A stretch of DNA of 49,743 bases from the IMG/VR virus record IMGVR_UViG_3300030090_002957, positions 1-49,743 of that record; one strand, 5' to 3'. The position numbers and the translations under genes are program-made. Positions 41,830 through 49,445 of this stretch are shown here, piece after piece; positions within the stretch are counted from its first letter, which is position 1, and each line of letters opens with the position of its first letter. This stretch comes from a virus. The notes under the pieces are model-generated. The model was not told the DNA's origin. It saw only the letters and a program-made list of their open reading frames with translations, and searched no databases.

Positions 41830-42030
41830 ATGGGCGATATAACTATAGACGAAAAACTAAACCATCTTGAAGCAGAACTTAAAGCAGTTCAAAAAATCAG
41901 AGAGGAGCTTTTCTCTAAGATAGAAGAACTCGAATTATCTGATGCAAAGATGTCGGCAACATCTGAGGCTTTTAAAGCTCAGATTGATACCTTACAGGAG
42001 CTAAAGGCATCTCAGCCTGAACTAATATAA
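41830..42030 (+). CDS. Small coiled-coil protein, 66 aa
   Basis: MGDITIDEKLNHLEAELKAV, QKIREELFSKIEELELSDAK and a further Ala/Glu/Leu helix show clear heptads throughout. It is short, acidic and lacks other features. Two bases separate it from the preceding gene. A dimeric cofactor of the neighbouring replication proteins is possible but unproven. Confidence 0.6.
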   Translation: MGDITIDEKLNHLEAELKAVQKIREELFSKIEELELSDAKMSATSEAFKAQIDTLQELKASQPELI

Positions 42031-42033
42031 ATC

Positions 42034-42113
42034 TCGTAAGCGGTAGGAGTTCCGCAACACGAAATGGGGGAGTCCACCTACGTGTCATAGGTTTTCACGT
42101 AGGTGGGCAACTC
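42034..42113 (+). ncRNA. Structured leader upstream of DNA polymerase
   Basis: Two hairpins fill the 93-base gap. Hairpin 1: TCGT/ACGA and GCGG/CCGC enclosing an AGGAG-containing loop (42034-42062). Hairpin 2: 11-bp stem CCACCTACGTG/CACGTAGGTGG (42074-42084, 42096-42106), extended by GAGT/ACTC (42070-42073, 42110-42113), loop of 11 bases. It ends 10 bases before the polymerase ATG, which has no Shine-Dalgarno. It may be a translational operator or a ligand-binding leader. No known riboswitch was recognised. Confidence 0.6.
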
Positions 42114-42123
42114 ATCGCAAATT

Positions 42124-43887
42124 ATGAATACAATCGCTATTGATTTTGAAAGTTACTACGACAAAGATTGTTCGGTAAAATTCCTTGGATTACTAGGCTA
42201 CTTCAGCCATACCGACTTTGATGCCTACAGAGTTAGTGCTGTGGGAGATGAGGGGACTAACTTTGTTGGATGTCCCAAAGAAGAATTTGATTGGAGCGTT
42301 ATAGAAAATAACAGAGTCCTATCACACAACGCACAATTTGATGAAACACTTTATTTGTATGGAGTTGATAAAGGGTGGTGGAAAAAATATGAATATGCTG
42401 AATGGGTGTGTACCGCAGACTTAGCAGCCTATTCTGGGTTACCTAGATCTTTGAAAGGGGCTACCACCACCCTATACAATTTAGAAGTCGATAAATCTAC
42501 AAGGGATAACATGTCAGGTAAACGATGGGAGGATATGACTAAAGAGTTCCAAGATGAAGTTGATGAGTATGCTCTCAAGGACTCAGAACTTTGTCTGAAA
42601 CTATGGCAAGACTTAGAAGGTGATTGGCCTCAGATGGAACGAGATATTAGTTTGATGAATAGAAGGTGTGTACAAAGAGGTATTCCAATTAATACTAATC
42701 TACTTAAAAAATCTTTAGTAACGATCAATGAAAGACTTTTTGAAGCAGAGAACTCTATACCTTGGATTGATGATAGACCTATACTGTCTAGACAAGCATT
42801 TAATGATGAGTGTAAAAAAGAAGGTCTAGAACCTCCTGCAAGTTTAGCTCTTACAGATGAAGACGCTAATAAGTGGATAAAAGAAAATGAGGGCAAGTAT
42901 AAATGGATTTCTGCGGTACGTGATTACAGAAGGATCAACTCACTTAAAAGAAAGTTAGAAGCTTTTGAGTACGCTACGATGGGTGATAAACGATACTACG
43001 GAGGTATCTTATATCATGGAGCGCATACAGGTAGGTTTAGTGGTAGTGGAGGTAACTTAAATTTACAGAACCTACCTAGAGGAGAAATGTTTGGAGTCAA
43101 CTTACGTAGTTTGATATCTCCAAAGAAAGGTAGGAAGTTAGTCGTCGTAGACTTATCGCAAATTGAAGTTAGAACTTTATGTTGGTTAGCGGAAGATCAA
43201 GACTCACTAGAAGAAATAAAAGCGAGTGATGATATCTACGAAGCCTTTGCTATCAGGTTTGATAAATGGGATAAATCAAAAGGGGTGTTAAAAGATGAAG
43301 ACCCTTCACTAAGACACCTAGTTAAAACTATGGTACTTGGTTGTGGTTACTCTGTATCAGCAGGTAAGTTTGCTCTGATATCGGGTATGGATGAAGACGA
43401 AGCTGTCAAGGCTGTAAAGTTATACAGAACAAAAATGAAACGAGTTGTGGCTCTTTGGAACAAATTACAAAGAAAGTTGCATGTAGCGTATTCATTAGGG
43501 GATAATTTTAGTATTGATTTACCATCTGGACGTAGCTTGGACTACGGTAAGATACAAACTGCTATGCAATTTGGTAGGAGGAACTACATAGCTTTGATTG
43601 CTAAAGGAGCTAAAAAGATTCCTGTAAAACTCTATGGAGGACTTTTAACAGAAAATGCATCTCAAGCACTTGCAAGGGACATATTTTCTGATATACTCAC
43701 CCGCCTCGAAAATAGAGGGATGGAAATTATTTTCCACGTACATGACGAAGTTGTCATAGAAGTGGATGAGGAAGATGCAGAGGAAACTTTGGATCTTGTC
43801 ATAGAAGAAATGAGAACCCCACCAGAGTGGTTACCCGATATCCCCCTAGATGCCGAAGGTAAAGTTCTGGATAAATACGAAAAATAA
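42124..43887 (+). CDS. Family A DNA polymerase with 3'-5' exonuclease, 587 aa
   Basis: ATG 42124 gives an exonuclease N-terminus at once: Asp7/Glu9 in IAIDFESYY, Asp73 in SHNAQFDETLY and YALKD near residue 150, so proofreading looks intact. Polymerase motif A is VDLSQIEVRTL (Asp343), motif B RHLVKTMVLGCGY (Arg397, Lys401), motif C HVHDEVV (His540-Asp541-Glu542). The position equivalent to E. coli Phe762 is Leu405. It copies the phage genome together with the primase-helicase that follows one base after its stop. Confidence 0.95.
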   Translation: MNTIAIDFESYYDKDCSVKFLGLLGYFSHTDFDAYRVSAVGDEGTNFVGCPKEEFDWSVIENNRVLSHNAQFDETLYLYGVDKGWWKKYEYAEWVCTADLAAYSGLPRSLKGATTTLYNLEVDKSTRDNMSGKRWEDMTKEFQDEVDEYALKDSELCLKLWQDLEGDWPQMERDISLMNRRCVQRGIPINTNLLKKSLVTINERLFEAENSIPWIDDRPILSRQAFNDECKKEGLEPPASLALTDEDANKWIKENEGKYKWISAVRDYRRINSLKRKLEAFEYATMGDKRYYGGILYHGAHTGRFSGSGGNLNLQNLPRGEMFGVNLRSLISPKKGRKLVVVDLSQIEVRTLCWLAEDQDSLEEIKASDDIYEAFAIRFDKWDKSKGVLKDEDPSLRHLVKTMVLGCGYSVSAGKFALISGMDEDEAVKAVKLYRTKMKRVVALWNKLQRKLHVAYSLGDNFSIDLPSGRSLDYGKIQTAMQFGRRNYIALIAKGAKKIPVKLYGGLLTENASQALARDIFSDILTRLENRGMEIIFHVHDEVVIEVDEEDAEETLDLVIEEMRTPPEWLPDIPLDAEGKVLDKYEK

Positions 43888-43888
43888 C

Positions 43889-46078
43889 ATGCACCATTAT
43901 AGATACTTAAAAAACCTATCAGACCACCACACTAACACTTGCGAGACACTTACAACATTTAATAAAACTCCGAAGAAGTTTACAGATAAAGAAAAACGTA
44001 GGGCATGGATGAACCACCCAGATACAGATTACGTATTCTATTCTTTGAATGAAGGGACAATAGCCTCTACAAGAATATCTAAAAGGGGTGGTAACAAAGT
44101 AGAAGCAATGTATGGCTTCGTTGTTGAGTATGATAACATTGACCCTGATTGGGATAAGGTAGTAGAAGAAGTCCTAGCTAAATGCGGTCCGTTCCCACCA
44201 ACTGTTATAACTAGAACTCCTTCTGGTGGTATCAGACTTATATGGGAGTTTGAAGGAAAACTCCTGATAGACTACAGAATGTTTAACGCTTTTGTTAAAG
44301 CACTTGCTGACAAGTTAAGAGTGAGGCGTATGTTTGCAGGTTTTGATGAATCTTGTTTAGACGCAGCTAAGTATTGGTTTCTAGGTGAGATCATTCACGT
44401 TACTGGGAAAAGATTAGAAAAAGACTTTTATACAAAGTTATTAATAAAAACTAGTATTAAAAACCCACCACAAGCACCAACTTCTTTAAGCATCCCATTA
44501 GATGTTATTGAAAAAGAAGTTCGTGAAAACGAGAAATTCAAAGGTAGATGGACTTCAGGATTTAATGTGGGGGATAGAGGACCATTATTCTGGATAGATG
44601 ATGGTATAGAAAGAGATGGATGTCAGGTGACTCTAGATGGTATGGTCTGTTACTCAGACAGGGCAGGTAAAGGATTCTTAACTTGGAAAGAAATATTTGG
44701 GCAAGCTTTTGTAGACGAGTTTGAGAATACAAAACTAGATTATCTTGTAGGGAAATATTGGTTTACAGGTAAGACTTTCTACACTTTTATAAATGGGAAA
44801 GCATGTACCTTAGATAAAGATCAACTTAAACTAGAACTGCGACAAGCAGGTTTCAGAACTACAAGAAATGGACAACCTTTGACCGAAGTAGAAAACGCTA
44901 TTTTAATAATCCAACAAAATAGTAGAATAGATGAAGTGGCTCCTATCATATTTGATGAAAGACAAATAGTGGAGTCAGGACCAAATAAAATTTTAAACAC
45001 CAGTACACTTAAACCAGTACAACCTGCGGGGGACGCTGACAAAAATAAATGGAAGTTTATAGATACATGGCTAACTCAATTCTTTAAAGACAAAGAATCT
45101 CTCGATTATTTTTATGGGTGGTTACAAAGAATCTATTCCGCTGTCTACGAAAAAGAGTCTAAACAAGGACACGCACTTATATTGGTAGGACCAACAAACA
45201 AAGGTAAGTCTCTGTTATCTAACAAATTGATTGGTGGTTTACTTGGTGGATTTGCAGACGCTTCAGATTACCTTAGTGGTGATAGTAAGTTCAACAAAGA
45301 ATTAGGTAGAGTAGCTGCTTGGGTTATTGATGATACAACTTCGGCTGCTTCTTTTGCAGAACAACGTAGAGCCACTGAGTTGATTAAAAAAGCAACCGCT
45401 AACCCAAGAATTGAGTACCAAGCAAAGTTTGAAGACACTATAACTATTAGTTGGGCAGGTCGAGTAATCATGTCTTTAAACATGGACCCTACCAGTTTGT
45501 CAGTTATACCTGCTTTGGACTCTAGTAACAGAGATAAAATACTAGCCTTACGTATTTCCGATAAGGCAGAAAGTAACTTTGCTAAACTATTAGGAGTCGA
45601 AGAAGCCAGTAATACTATTATAGAATCAAAGATAGCTGAAGAACTTCCATACTTTGCTCAATGGTTACTACACGAATTTAAAGTCCCTAAACACATAAAG
45701 GGTGACTCAAGGTTTGGTATCAAATCTTTCATTGATCCTGAGATAGAAGAAGTTGCTTTTGCTAATTCAACAAGGTCTATTTTAATAGAAACAGTAGAAT
45801 TTTTTGTGCGTAAGTTTAGAGAATACGACTCTACAAGAACTGTATGGAGAGGATCTGCTACAGACTTCATGTCCCTTGTAACAGAATTGAATGGTGGTAA
45901 ACCATTAAATAACTTAACTGTGAATACAGAGTTTATGCGTCGCAGTATGCAGTCGTTAGAAGAAGCTTGCAAAGCTGATTCTACTATCAGACCAGTTACT
46001 TCTCAGTACAAGAAACACAACAAAATTTATTCCATTGATTTAGATCTGAAATGGGATATAAGTGATCTTGATGACTAG
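43889..46078 (+). CDS. Primase-helicase (AEP primase plus SF3 helicase), 729 aa
   Basis: N-terminal archaeo-eukaryotic primase-like region with FVVEYDNIDPDWD (Glu80, Asp82) and TRTPSGGIRLIWEF (Arg116 where many primases have His). A linker follows, then a superfamily 3 / D5-type helicase with Walker A GPTNKGKS (434-441), the acidic AWVIDDTTSA motif, and a sensor-like SLNMDP. It would prime and unwind DNA at the fork. Start ATG 43889 is one base after the polymerase stop. Its end overlaps the next gene. Confidence 0.85.
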   Translation: MHHYRYLKNLSDHHTNTCETLTTFNKTPKKFTDKEKRRAWMNHPDTDYVFYSLNEGTIASTRISKRGGNKVEAMYGFVVEYDNIDPDWDKVVEEVLAKCGPFPPTVITRTPSGGIRLIWEFEGKLLIDYRMFNAFVKALADKLRVRRMFAGFDESCLDAAKYWFLGEIIHVTGKRLEKDFYTKLLIKTSIKNPPQAPTSLSIPLDVIEKEVRENEKFKGRWTSGFNVGDRGPLFWIDDGIERDGCQVTLDGMVCYSDRAGKGFLTWKEIFGQAFVDEFENTKLDYLVGKYWFTGKTFYTFINGKACTLDKDQLKLELRQAGFRTTRNGQPLTEVENAILIIQQNSRIDEVAPIIFDERQIVESGPNKILNTSTLKPVQPAGDADKNKWKFIDTWLTQFFKDKESLDYFYGWLQRIYSAVYEKESKQGHALILVGPTNKGKSLLSNKLIGGLLGGFADASDYLSGDSKFNKELGRVAAWVIDDTTSAASFAEQRRATELIKKATANPRIEYQAKFEDTITISWAGRVIMSLNMDPTSLSVIPALDSSNRDKILALRISDKAESNFAKLLGVEEASNTIIESKIAEELPYFAQWLLHEFKVPKHIKGDSRFGIKSFIDPEIEEVAFANSTRSILIETVEFFVRKFREYDSTRTVWRGSATDFMSLVTELNGGKPLNNLTVNTEFMRRSMQSLEEACKADSTIRPVTSQYKKHNKIYSIDLDLKWDISDLDD

Positions 46079-46337
46079 AGATGAGATAAACGAATTCTGT
46101 GAAACAGTAGTTCCAAGTGAAGCTGTTGTAGTTCCTGACGGGCTTGATGACGCTTTTATCGGAGTTGCATTGGATGAAGACCCCACAAGGGCTGTATACT
46201 CTATAGAAAAATGTATAGAAATACTATCTAAGGAAATGAAACCTGATGAAGCCGAAGAATATTTTTGGGTAAACGTAGCGGGGTCAAGAGGTGAAGGGTA
46301 TCCTATATTTATATCTACACCTGAAGAAACTTATTGA
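46071..46337 (+). CDS. GLDDA-type conserved phage protein, copy 2, 88 aa
   Basis: MTRDEINEFCETVVPSEAVV is followed by GLDDAFIGVALDED, AVYSIEKCIEILSKEMKPDE and AEEYFWVNVAG then GYPIF. Same family as 37079-37351 and closer to the usual consensus. Last gene of the replication operon; its stop overlaps the convergent PD-(D/E)XK gene by 7 bases. Function unknown. Confidence 0.7.
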   Translation: MTRDEINEFCETVVPSEAVVVPDGLDDAFIGVALDEDPTRAVYSIEKCIEILSKEMKPDEAEEYFWVNVAGSRGEGYPIFISTPEETY

Positions 46338-46861
46338 AACAACGTAGGTGACTTTAGATCGCCTATATCAATATGTAGCCCAGAGGTTTTGTACACAAAA
46401 CCATCAGTATCTTTATCACCTCTGTTTTTATACTCAGCTTCCTTCAATAGTTTTGTAGTAGGTAACCAACCTACAATCCAAACAATCATAAAGTCCTTAC
46501 GTACTCTAGTGAAAAAATAAACATCGTTGTCTGGCATGAACTGCTTCTTGCAATTAACAGAAGCAGAGTAATGAGACTTTGGAGGAGTTGCACAAGATTT
46601 TGATTTAACTTCTATCTTTCTTTTCTTGTATTCAATGTCATGTGTATACACAGAATCACCTACGTACTTACTCCTCTTCAAATATTTTTGTACAGCTATT
46701 TCGCCTAAGTATCCTGCCATACGCCCTAAACCCTGAGTAAATGAGTTAGGTAACACTCCCAATTTACAAGAGCGTTTATGAGCAAGGACTAAGTCTTCGC
46801 TCGACGGTTTATAGATAACAAAGTCACCATCAACCGTAAAAAATTTTTTATTTTTTCTCAT
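46331..46861 (-). CDS. PD-(D/E)XK-like nuclease, 176 aa
   Basis: Residues Glu54 (GYLGEIAVQKYL), Asp75 (THDIEYKKR), Glu84 and Lys86 (KIEVKSKS) make a restriction-endonuclease-type active site, followed by a beta-rich C-terminal half with YFFTRVRKDFMIVWIVGW. ATG 46861 is preferred to an earlier ATG at 46885, because it overlaps the lysozyme gene less. At the end of the lysis operon it could degrade host DNA or act in DNA processing. Family not further resolved. Confidence 0.6.
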   Translation of the reverse strand: MRKNKKFFTVDGDFVIYKPSSEDLVLAHKRSCKLGVLPNSFTQGLGRMAGYLGEIAVQKYLKRSKYVGDSVYTHDIEYKKRKIEVKSKSCATPPKSHYSASVNCKKQFMPDNDVYFFTRVRKDFMIVWIVGWLPTTKLLKEAEYKNRGDKDTDGFVYKTSGLHIDIGDLKSPTLFQ

Positions 46862-47387
46862 TGAGAAGTTTAATCCTCTCTTCAACAGCTTCTTTGAAGC
46901 TTGTATTTAGGGATTTAGCATTCCCTAAATCAACCCAAGATTGAGCGTTCCGCTCCATTCTTGGAGCAATTCCAGTACCTTGTTTTTGGGACTGTCTATA
47001 ATCATCGTTGTTAAGAAGTTCTTCAGCAGCAGCATAATACTTACCTTGTTTGAATAAGCCTACAGCTTTAGGTGATTGTCTGTAATCACCTCTAAAATCT
47101 AAATCTACTAACGAGATCTTAACATCATTAGGATAAGAATCAAAAGTCCCTTTACCTAAATCCTTGTCTATATCATTCCTAACATAATTTATTTTTTCTT
47201 GGACATCTACATCAAAAAGTTCTTTTGCTTTACTTTCTGTTATTTTAGTTAGGTTCTCGCCTTTTTTTATCAGATGCCCAATACCAATGGTTGGATTGTC
47301 TTCTGAATCTAAGTACCTCTTTAATTTAAGACCCTCGTTGGCTTTTATATATGAATAATAATCAGGTTGTTTGTTTTGTTCACTCAT
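46848..47387 (-). CDS. GH24 lysozyme (T4-type endolysin), 179 aa
   Basis: Catalytic triad spacing matches T4 lysozyme: Glu18 in KANEGLKLK, Asp27 in RYLDSEDN and Thr33 in PTIGIGHL (E-x8-D-x5-T). There is no signal peptide, so it needs a holin. It cleaves peptidoglycan glycan strands. It lies next to an amidase, giving two murein hydrolases in one cassette. Confidence 0.88.
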   Translation of the reverse strand: MSEQNKQPDYYSYIKANEGLKLKRYLDSEDNPTIGIGHLIKKGENLTKITESKAKELFDVDVQEKINYVRNDIDKDLGKGTFDSYPNDVKISLVDLDFRGDYRQSPKAVGLFKQGKYYAAAEELLNNDDYRQSQKQGTGIAPRMERNAQSWVDLGNAKSLNTSFKEAVEERIKLLNEKK

Positions 47388-47682
47388 TGTTATATTTCTT
47401 TAAAAAATTTTCCCATGCAGGGAAGAATATCTCCTCCATGCAACGGACAATAGCCTCTTGATCATAGTTCTCTAACCACCCTACACCACTCAGTAATAAA
47501 CTAGCTTCCATCATTTCATGTCTGATGGTGTGTATGAGAGCTTTACCTTTAAGGTTTTTATTTATCTCAATAGTTTTCTTGTCATGTAGATATAATCCGT
47601 AGTCAGGGCTATCCCCATTAAAAGGAACTAAGGCAAGTTTTACTCGTCTGCCAGCAATAGAAACTGTCTTTGGAAGTTCCAC
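47380..47682 (-). CDS. Degenerate zincin-like small protein, 100 aa
   Basis: Start GTG 47682 follows the amidase stop (TAATGTG) with AAAGGTGG upstream; an earlier TTG at 47700 is less likely. Length and the segment KALIHTIRHEMMEASLLLSG, followed by a helical C-terminus with EEIFFPAW, resemble a small phage metallopeptidase family that has HExxH. Here the second His is Glu (HEMME), so metal binding may be lost or altered. Found within the lysis operon. Confidence 0.55.
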   Translation of the reverse strand: MELPKTVSIAGRRVKLALVPFNGDSPDYGLYLHDKKTIEINKNLKGKALIHTIRHEMMEASLLLSGVGWLENYDQEAIVRCMEEIFFPAWENFLKKYNNE

Positions 47683-47683
47683 A

Positions 47684-48238
47684 TTACCACCTTTCCACAA
47701 GCTCCGAGTATAATGTAATACCTCCTGCCATAGCAGAGGCCATTCCTTGTTTACTATTTACAGCTAAATCCCAATCTTCTTCATTAGTCCCAAAAAAGGG
47801 TTCTGCGATACAGGCTGGCATTGATGTAGCCCGTAGAAAGTAAGCTCCTCTACTGCCTTTTTTACGTGGTTTAATTCCTCTACTCCTAAACAGAGGGAAA
47901 GAGTCTTCAAAAGAATCCCTTAGAGTACGGGCAAGTAATCTTCCTTTCTCAGAAGTATGCCAGTGTAACCATTCATGTCCTGTTGCTTTGGGTGTTGCTG
48001 CATTGAAGTGTAATTCAATAGCCGTATCTACACGATCTTCATCGAGTTTACGAGCTAACCACCGCATAGCAGTGACATAACTCCCACCTTTATAAGTGTG
48101 GTAAATCTTATACGGTTGTTTTAGTTCCTTGCCAATCATATCGGCAAGTTCCGAATTGTAATCCCATTCAGTGACTCCAGTTACAGATGCTGCACCTGAA
48201 TCATTTGGTCGGCTGTGTCCCACGCAGATTGCTATCAT
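47684..48238 (-). CDS. N-acetylmuramoyl-L-alanine amidase (Amidase_3 type), 184 aa
   Basis: Zinc ligands and catalytic residue in family order: His8 (ICVGHSRPNDSGA), Glu24 (TEWDYNSEL), His77 (IELHFNA) and Glu146 (IAEPFFGTN). No signal peptide or separate cell-wall domain. It cuts the bond between muramic acid and the peptide stem. It overlaps the outer spanin gene at its start. Confidence 0.88.
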   Translation of the reverse strand: MIAICVGHSRPNDSGAASVTGVTEWDYNSELADMIGKELKQPYKIYHTYKGGSYVTAMRWLARKLDEDRVDTAIELHFNAATPKATGHEWLHWHTSEKGRLLARTLRDSFEDSFPLFRSRGIKPRKKGSRGAYFLRATSMPACIAEPFFGTNEEDWDLAVNSKQGMASAMAGGITLYSELVERW

Positions 48239-48470
48239 TACCTATAATTATAGCACGCCTGTACGAAAAATCACTATGGAACTTCTGCCCCCTGCCCATG
48301 AGATTACCCTCTACAAAAGGGTAATCGTAGCCTTTTATAAGGCTAATTGTGGGGGGATCATATATTGCGCTTTCGTTCAAGCTGGAGTCGCCCGCTAAGT
48401 CGCTCAAGTTGCAGCTTGGCAGCAGGGCTACCATCAGCAGCAAGCTTATCAATTTTATCTTCCAAGTCAT
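48201..48470 (-). CDS. Outer spanin (Rz1-like lipoprotein), 89 aa
   Basis: N-terminus MTWKIKLISLLLMVALLPSC ends in a lipobox (LLPSC) with Cys20 as the lipidated residue. It starts inside the preceding spanin gene in another frame and ends inside the amidase gene, the classic overlapping Rz/Rz1 layout. Working with the inner spanin it fuses inner and outer membranes at the last step of lysis. At about 69 residues the mature part is longer than most Rz1 proteins. Confidence 0.75.
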   Translation of the reverse strand: MTWKIKLISLLLMVALLPSCNLSDLAGDSSLNESAIYDPPTISLIKGYDYPFVEGNLMGRGQKFHSDFSYRRAIIIGNDSNLRGTQPTK

Positions 48471-48552
48471 AAAGGTATCTGCGTTGTTTGCCTTTAGTGT
48501 AGTTCACATAAGCTTCTAACGCTAATACAATTATGCGGAAAAAATGCCTCAC
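48358..48552 (-). CDS. Inner spanin-like coiled-coil protein, 64 aa
   Basis: GTG start overlapping the holin stop (GTGA). A short N-terminal hydrophobic helix (HFFRIIVLALEAYV) is followed by a coiled coil (YLYDLEDKIDKLAADGSPAA, then KLQLERLSGRLQLERKR). It is shorter than typical Rz but the lipoprotein gene embedded in another frame makes an inner spanin likely. Confidence 0.6.
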   Translation of the reverse strand: MRHFFRIIVLALEAYVNYTKGKQRRYLYDLEDKIDKLAADGSPAAKLQLERLSGRLQLERKRNI

Positions 48553-48713
48553 TTCTTTTTAGACAGTATAGACCAAATAACGCCTACTAAAGTAACCGCA
48601 GCAGACACACCAGTAGTAATTTCTTCACCAGAAGCTAACCCATTCTGAGTCATGAATCCCCCACCGAATGTAAGGATATGACGTATGATTCCTAATATTG
48701 CTTGTTTGTTCAT
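48549..48713 (-). CDS. Holin, small two-span type, 54 aa
   Basis: Frame from ATG 48713: MNKQAILGIIRHILTFGGGF, MTQNGLASGEEITTGVSAAV, TLVGVIWSILSKKK. I recognise the Pam3-gp28-like holin pattern (RHxLTxxGGxL...G..I.L.G..WS..KK). Residues about 7-22 and 33-50 are the two hydrophobic spans, with a Lys tail. It permeabilises the inner membrane at a set time. Starts inside the stop region of the preceding membrane protein. Confidence 0.8.
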   Translation of the reverse strand: MNKQAILGIIRHILTFGGGFMTQNGLASGEEITTGVSAAVTLVGVIWSILSKKK

Positions 48714-48883
48714 TTCTTTTTCTTAATTAAATTGTATAAAGTGATTATAGCTACCGTAATACCTAAGAGTCCTCCAACGACTTGAATACCCCATTGGATA
48801 ACTTCCGCATACGGAATCGTGACTGCTATTAAAGAGCCAGTCACTCCTGTAACTCCTTTAGCTACTATTTCGCTATTGCTCAT
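48710..48883 (-). CDS. Second holin-like membrane protein, 57 aa
   Basis: ATG 48883, with TATTGCTCCTT upstream on the coding strand and no strong ribosome site. Sequence MSNSEIVAKGVTGVTGSLIA, VTIPYAEVIQWGIQVVGGLL, GITVAIITLYNLIKKKK has hydrophobic spans at about 12-28 and 31-52 and a Lys4 tail. A two-span size and adjacency to a holin suggest an antiholin or second holin. The end overlaps the holin start. Confidence 0.65.
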   Translation of the reverse strand: MSNSEIVAKGVTGVTGSLIAVTIPYAEVIQWGIQVVGGLLGITVAIITLYNLIKKKK

Positions 48884-48905
48884 AAAGGAGCAATATACCA
48901 CATAA

Positions 48906-49187
48906 TTATTCAGAATCCACCTCTGGATCAGGCTCTGGATCAGGCTCTGGATCAGGCTCTGGATCAGGCTCTGGATCAGGCTCTGCCTCTGGATCAGGGT
49001 CATTTGTGTGGCTGTCTGCCACATCACTCACTGTCTCCCACCCCTTGGCTCTCAAGCCTTTATAGTCCTCATAAGAGATGGCAGTGCGTGTATCGTTCTT
49101 TCCCTCGTTAATTCCATCCGCTTCAGGGACAGGATTAAACATCCAATGTGGCTTAAACTCTTCTTCAGATAAGTCTAAATCAGGCAT
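48906..49187 (-). CDS. FKPH-motif protein with acidic DPEP tail, 93 aa
   Basis: MPDLDLSEEEFKPHWMFNPV is followed by NDTRTAISYEDYKGLRAKGW and a C-terminal run of about seven DPEP/DPE units. The FKPHxMxxP...Y...L..KGW core matches the basic protein at 10943-11131, but this one carries an opposite, highly acidic tail encoded by a 12-bp tandem repeat. It lies between the tail fibre and the lysis genes. The TAATG overlap with the preceding gene shows coupling. Function unknown. Confidence 0.65.
   Translation of the reverse strand: MPDLDLSEEEFKPHWMFNPVPEADGINEGKNDTRTAISYEDYKGLRAKGWETVSDVADSHTNDPDPEAEPDPEPDPEPDPEPDPEPDPEVDSE
48923..48982 (-). repeat. 12-bp tandem repeat encoding DPEP units
   Basis: Five exact copies of CTGGATCAGGCT run from 48923 to 48982, with partial units on each side. 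In frame they encode (PDPE)n. Identical units indicate recent slippage, so length may vary between relatives. Confidence 0.92.
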
Positions 49188-49396
49188 TATTCTGAGCTTT
49201 CTTCAGTAGTTTCTGTGGCTGGAGCCTCTGCTGGTGCAGGAGGTTGTTCTCCAGTTTGTTTAGCGATTTCCTTGGCAACTACGACAAGAGCTTCAGCACC
49301 ATTCAACCCTACTTGTTTTGTAGCGAGGTCTAGTGCTTGATAAATAACTTGTACGAATTGTGTCGGAATTTCAATTTTAACTGTTTCTTCGGCCAT
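49187..49396 (-). CDS. Small acidic protein, 69 aa
   Basis: MAEETVKIEIPTQFVQVIYQ, ALDLATKQVGLNGAEALVVV form a short helical domain, then a Pro/Ala/Glu/Thr-rich tail (GEQPPAPAEAPATETTEESS). First gene after the fibre stop at 49446. There is no signal or membrane segment. Possibly a fibre chaperone or minor virion protein by position only. Confidence 0.55.
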   Translation of the reverse strand: MAEETVKIEIPTQFVQVIYQALDLATKQVGLNGAEALVVVAKEIAKQTGEQPPAPAEAPATETTEESSE

Positions 49397-49445
49397 ACCG
49401 ACAGAATAGGTAGAATACGTTAAGATTCAAGTGATTTTTGTAACT

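Noticed and set aside
48303-48344. Two small hairpins ATTACCCT/AGGGTAAT and AGCCTT/AAGGCT
   Set aside because: Both lie inside the outer-spanin coding sequence, have short stems and no T-run; likely incidental.
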